Shown: one piece after another, positions 59,323-64,000 of the stretch
Numbering within the stretch: position 1 is the stretch's first letter
Layout of the letters: the number at the start of each line of letters is the position of its first letter
Assembly (NCBI GenBank): GCA_032871835.1
Contig: CM065300.1
Location: 107,877,088-107,941,087, forward strand
DNA from: Dipteronia dyeriana
Lineage: Eukaryota > Streptophyta > Magnoliopsida > Sapindales > Sapindaceae
DNA: 64,000 nt
Direction: 5' to 3'
Notes under the pieces: model-generated
Database searches by the model: none
What the model saw: only the letters and a program-made list of their open reading frames with translations
What the model was told of the DNA's origin: nothing
Position numbers and translations under genes: made by a program

Positions 59323-60139
59323 CATGCTCATCCACCTCTTTTATGAGACTAGTCTGGTCTTCTACCTCATTGGCAAGACCAGAAGGGGAGGTAGGCATGT
59401 CAGAATCTCTATCATTAGAAGTAGGCTAGTTTTCTACCTCATTGGCAGGTCAAAAGCCCTGACTTTTGCCTAGACCTCTATAGTATTAGGGGACTTCAAG
59501 CTAGGATCTAATCCAATGCCAAATGGCAAGAAAGAGGAGATAGACTGCTGACTATCATCTTCCTCATCATTTACCCCGTAACTCGAAAGGGGTCAGCCTC
59601 AGTGGAGGCAAGCATAACCATCTCAGCCGCTTTCTTCTTGATCTCTTCCCTTTTCCATCCCTCAATGACACTTAATTCGAACCGGGAAGATAGAGCCAAT
59701 TCCATCTGGTAGGCTGCATAAAAGTAACCCTCCTTAAAGAAGGCCTCCAAGTTGGTCATTCTGGCTTGCAGAACCTGAACCTTTTCTTCTAGCGGACTTG
59801 CTATTCCCTTCAGGTCATCACCTTGGTGGGCTTAGTGTTTAGATTTGAGTACCTCTCAGTCATAGGAGTGCTTCATCCGCTACAAGTCCCATTGGGCCTC
59901 CTCAAGGGCTTTCTCAGTTTTGTGTAGTTCCTGGTTCAATGATTGAAAGACCCTCTATCCCTTGGCGAACTCCCCCTAGCTACCCAAAGCTCGGTCCTAG
60001 CAAAATTGACCTGTTCTTAGAAGGAATCAACTTGGTGGCTTATAGCCAAATTGAATTTGAAAGCCTGCCAATTACAAAACACAAGTTAGCATTCTCCCAA
60101 GTGTCTGGTAGATATGGAAAGCAAAAAAGAGAGAAGGGT
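59323..60139 (-). pseudogene. Pseudogene P, part 3 (copy 2)
   Basis: Matches 33667-34489, with an open piece at 59759-59571. It differs by a few substitutions and a 6-bp unit (CCTGAA-type repeat) present once more in copy 1. The upstream parts of P for this copy would lie beyond the window. Confidence 0.5.
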
Positions 60140-62758
60140 TGTTAGGTTTTAGATTGTGTTGGCATTAATTCCATATCAAAATGATGTTTACTTGTACAGA
60201 TTTAGTTGTTTAGATTCATGATGATTCAAGAATCAAAGAAGAATGAAAAACAATTCAAAGCAAGTTCAAAGTCTTCATAGAGAAATGATGCAATATGGTT
60301 CTACAAAGGTATACTAAGACCTTATCGTTCTCTTACAAGGCTTAAGCACACACACACAATTCATACATATATGTCTCTGCATCGTTGTGCACCATTATAG
60401 GCACACATATACAATTCATTCATATGTGTCCCTGTATCGTTGTGCACCATGTATAACACATTCACACACATGAAGATGAATGCTCATGCATTGGTATGCA
60501 AAATAACATGTTTTGGAAAATGCATGATTCGAGACTATCTCTATGTAGTTTGCATTCTAGTGTGAATTGTGTTTGTATGTGTATATGTTTGTATAACATG
60601 GATATTGAACTTGAATTTAGTCTTAAATCATTCTTGATTGAGATTCGGTCATTTCGGTTACTCATACTATTGATTTTAAGTTCTAAGTCAAAAGAAACTA
60701 CACTTTCAACTCATGTTGCATACATTGTCTTCATCTTCGTATATCAAGTCGATTTTTTTTTTGAGTTGAGTATCTTATATGTCCATGTCCGAGAGAGAGT
60801 TATGGTTTTTATTCTGTAAACGGATTAGAATTTCGAGTTTGGAGGTCGGAGAACGGTCGAAGAACGCGAGAGGAGTGCAAGGGAGTTTCACCTTGGCCAA
60901 AGGCCATCATGATGTGCAAGCCCGAGATGGTGTGTGGCCATATCGGCTGCAAATCCTTGCTGTCCTGAGATTCCCATGTGCCATCCCAGGGAAGAAATAA
61001 CAAAGGAGGGCTTTTTGGTCTTTTTTCTTCATTATTTCCCTCTCCTTTATATTCCTCTTCCCTCTCACTTTTCATTCTAAGAAGAAATTTAAAACTTGAG
61101 TGCAAAAATTTTCTCTCTACATTTTCTCAACTTCCAAACACTATAACTTCTTCATTTGAACTCCAATTTGAGTAATTTAAAGTTGAGAGTGTTTGTATAG
61201 TCATCCTCCATCTTTTCTCTCAAGGTTTGAGTGAGTTTTATTGCTGTTTTTGGAGTCTAAACTCACAAAAACGAGACTGCACCAAAATCAACTAAGGTAT
61301 TGATTTTCTCTCAAAGTTTTCTTTTAAAAGTTGGTCAATTGTCTTGGGTTTTCTTCTTCAACATATATATGTTTCTTGTGATTGTTTTGATTTAAGTTTT
61401 GAACTCTTTTAAAGCTAGGTTGAGTTTCAATTGAAATCTTACATGTTGAGTTAGGTTTTGATTTTGCCTATGTTTTCACATGTTTTGGATTGTATTGTGC
61501 TACCTTTGATTCTAGGACTATTTGAAGATCTTTGATTGATTGATTTTGTGAAAATAGTTCCTCACATGTATTAGGCTCTCTTTGGCCGATTTCTCATAAT
61601 GATACATGTGCTTATGTTCTTTTGAGTTATTCATGTGTTTTTGTTGAATCTATGTATAGGAATATGCTCTAGAACTTTAGCTTTAATCTAAATGACTTTG
61701 TCATATGATTTTAGCATGTTTTTGGTTTATGAGATTTAAACTTGATTATGTGTTAATTGAACATATCTTGTGATTCAAGTTTTAGATCTATGCATGTATC
61801 TAGGTTGTAATTAATGTTGAACATATCTTACATGATCTAGATGGATTAAACATGCATGATTGACTAGACTACATTTGTTTTGTGCATTCATGCTCATGTA
61901 TAGTATTTTCCATAGGATGTGTTGATCATAACATTCTATGTTGCTTGTTTGTTTGCGTTATGCATTCATGATCACCTAGATGCCTTGTGAAAAGGAAGTC
62001 TTGACAATAGGTGTGAGACCAATGTTGTTGAGCGAGAAAGTCTTGACAAGAGGTGTGAGACCTTGGATTATCAGGCAAGGAAGTCTTGACTAGAGTCGGG
62101 AGGACTCGAATAGTCGAGTAAGAAGTCTTTCTTAGGGTTATAAGGATCAGGAAGGGTGAGCGAGTAAGTCTTGACTAGAGTCTGGAGGAATTGGATAGTT
62201 GAGCAAGAAGTCTTGCCTAGGTTCATGAGGATCCAGAAGGGTGAGCGAGGAAATCTTAACAAGAGGTGTGAGGCCTCGGATTGTTGAGCAAGAGGGCGAC
62301 ATCTTCATGAGTAGGATAGGAGGGTAGTTTCTAGGTGAAGGGGTCACTTGAGAGATTGTACTTGTCTTATCTACTAGTGGATTTTGTTTATCGGTGGTTG
62401 ATAACCCGTGGATGTTTTCTCTTCAGAGGTTTACCAAGTTATATCTTGTATCAACTTTTGTCTATCCCTATCTCTCTTATATTTGTACTTGTTATTTGAA
62501 TACTATTGATAGAACTCTTTATGTAAGTTGAATTCCTTTCTATGATATAGTTTGTGTATGTGTAACAATTACTTGTTTTTATCACACTTTACTTGTTTTA
62601 TATATTGATTGAGTGTCTTTAATTGATATATATATTGTGATACAAGCAATCTAGAGGGACAAACTTTTGTTTGTTTCTAAGGGAGTCGAAAAAGGTGTCT
62701 AACTTATTCACCTCCCCTCTATGTTTGACTTGAGCATATAACCGTGTTTGTATTTTCA
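60140..62758 (+). repeat. 5' LTR of B (copy 2)
   Basis: 2619 bp, same ends as in copy 1. Hairpin near 62408-62442, repeat block near 61990-62290. Confidence 0.9.
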
Positions 62759-62760
62759 AT

Positions 62761-62772
62761 TGGTATCAGAGC
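62761..62772 (+). other. Primer binding site of B (copy 2)
   Basis: TGGTATCAGAGC, two bases after the LTR. Confidence 0.92.
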
Positions 62773-62841
62773 AGGACATTAGATTGTACTTAGTGAGAGT
62801 CCAGGTGATACATTCACGTTTTTTGTAAAGTTTTTGAAGTC

Positions 62842-63933
62842 ATGGGTTTACAAGATGATGTAATGGCGGAAGAAGCCTCAAATACTAGGCCACCATTACT
62901 TCGAGGCACTAACTATGGGTATTGGAAGTTGAGGATGAAAGCCTACACCTGCTCTATTGATGAAAGGGCTTAGATGGTAGTGGAAGCAAGTTATAGTCCT
63001 CCTACCAAGGTTCAAGAGGATGGAACCATGATACTCATGCCAATGAGTGAATGGACAACGAAAGAGTTTGAGGTTGCTAAATGGCACCATCGTGCTATGA
63101 ATGCCATCTTTGGAGGAGTTGATTGGCATCAATTCTCCTACATTAAAAATCTTGAATCCGTAAAGGAAGCTTGGGATACTCTCCAAGTTACTAATGAAGG
63201 AACCTTAGCGGTGAATAAATCGGGGCTTCAAATGTTGGCATCACAATTTGAAGGTTTAAGTATGGGTGAAGAAGAAAAGTTTGAAGACTTCCAATTCCGG
63301 ATTCTTAACATTGCTAACCAATGTCAAGCACTTGGAGTACCTATCTCAAAAGAGCGTTTAAATTGGAAAATTCTTAGGTCACTTACTAAGAGATTCAAAT
63401 CAAAGGTGACAGCTATTGAAAAAAGTAAGGATGTGGATAGTTTGAACATTGATGAGTTGCTTGGGTCTCTCCGAACCTATGAGATGTGCTTGAAGCCAAA
63501 GATTAATAGTAAGGGAAACACTCTCAATGCTATAGAGGAGAGTGATGATGAAAATGAAGAGATGGCTCTTTTGGTTAGAAGGTTTAAGAAGTTTCTAAAG
63601 AAGAATGCCAACCTTAGAGGCAAGTCTTCTAAGGAAAAGGGAGTTAAGAAAACATCATCTCCAAGGAATGAGAAGAATAGTCAAGCCATGAACAAGAAAG
63701 ATGTTCAATGCTATAATTGTCATGGTTTTGGTCACTTTGCTAGTGAGTGCACCAAGAAGCCATCTAAGAAAGACAAGAAAGGCAAAGTGTTGGCGGCTAC
63801 TTGGAGTGATGATAATTCTAGTGACAATGAGAGCTCTAGTAGTGAGTCTTCAAGTGATAAAGAGTTGGTGAGCAACTTTGTAGCTCTAACGGCTTCTCAT
63901 TCTCCACTAGATGTTGATGCTACAATATCTTAG
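62842..63933 (+). pseudogene. gag: gag of element B (copy 2)
   Basis: Same gag as at 37196-38332 but far better preserved. From the ATG at 62842 the only stop I see is TAG at 62971-62973, where copy 1 has TGA. After it the frame is open for 319 codons to 63933. The capsid region is intact through LRSLTKRFKSKVT. An acidic Glu/Asp segment, a basic linker and the CCHC knuckle CYNCHGFGHFASEC (63709-63750) follow, then a Ser-rich acidic tail. The TAA-like end at 63931-63933 is shared with copy 1, which shows it predates the duplication. In relatives gag continues much further. Confidence 0.88.
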
Positions 63934-64000
63934 AACAAGAAATTTGATGCAAATCATCATGGAAGCTTTAGTTCCATTCCTACTAATCTTGAGTTGTTGG

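Larger units (their letters stand above)
49206..64000 (+). repeat. Tandem duplication, copy 2 (runs off window)
   Basis: Repeats 24490-38323 in the same order and orientation with small divergence. It keeps segments deleted in copy 1: 60 bp at 50180-50240, 882 bp at about 55936-56818 and ~31 bp near 63885. Its right end is outside the window. Confidence 0.9.
60140..64000 (+). mobile_element. Element B (copy 2, truncated by window end)
   Basis: Matches 34490-38323: 5' LTR, PBS and gag. The remainder is expected downstream. Confidence 0.9.

Overview
This window is repetitive plant nuclear DNA, probably from a flowering plant with a large, retrotransposon-rich genome. I found no convincing single-copy host gene, tRNA, rRNA, CRISPR array or bacterial-type operon. 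Almost every base can be assigned to LTR retrotransposons or their debris. The evidence is Ty1/copia and Ty3/gypsy gag, protease, integrase, RT and RNase H fragments, initiator-Met-tRNA-type primer binding sites, polypurine tracts and LTRs with TG...CA ends. The text is AT-rich with a few GC-rich islands. Letters below are my own labels: A, B, C = Sirevirus-like copia elements; R = a second copia family with LTRs of about 2.2-2.5 kb; D = an internally deleted R element; T = a Ty3-like (probably Tat-lineage) element with an antisense spliced gene; H = an Athila-like Ty3 element; P = an unidentified reverse-strand pseudogene split by insertions.

Layout: 1-6313 is element A, which has gag but no pol and sits inside an R LTR. 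6314-16863 is a rearranged cluster of R sequences in both orientations, with gag, integrase, RT and RNase H on the minus strand. 16866-19484 is the 3' part of C (integrase end, RNase H end, conserved non-coding tail, start of LTR). 19485 to about 20850 is a reverse A-type LTR carrying a 26-G homopolymer. 20890-24730 is the 3' end of T, with an antisense intron-containing pseudogene and the 3' LTR. From 24490 onward the DNA repeats itself: a unit of about 24.7 kb (24490-49205) is followed directly by a second copy (49206 to the window end). Unit order is T-LTR tail, R LTR, H LTR part, D, H gag-protease, H LTR end, P part 3, B, P part 2, solo R LTR, P part 1, unassigned LTR-like debris. Copy 2 runs off the window inside B.

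The loci do not act as a pathway. They record nested insertion, recombination and decay. P was hit twice: a solo R LTR has a perfect 5-bp target duplication, and element B has a near-match. A sits in an R LTR, and D lies within H sequence. After the tandem duplication, copy 1 lost 882, 60 and about 31 bp that copy 2 keeps, and the two copies broke the same gag codon with different stops. The points most worth checking are the tandem duplication and its AT-repeat breakpoint, a hairpin shared by several LTR families, the env-like ORF in pol-less element B, the conserved non-coding block shared by B and C, and the antisense spliced gene in T. All assignments come from reading the sequence; no alignment or database search was run.
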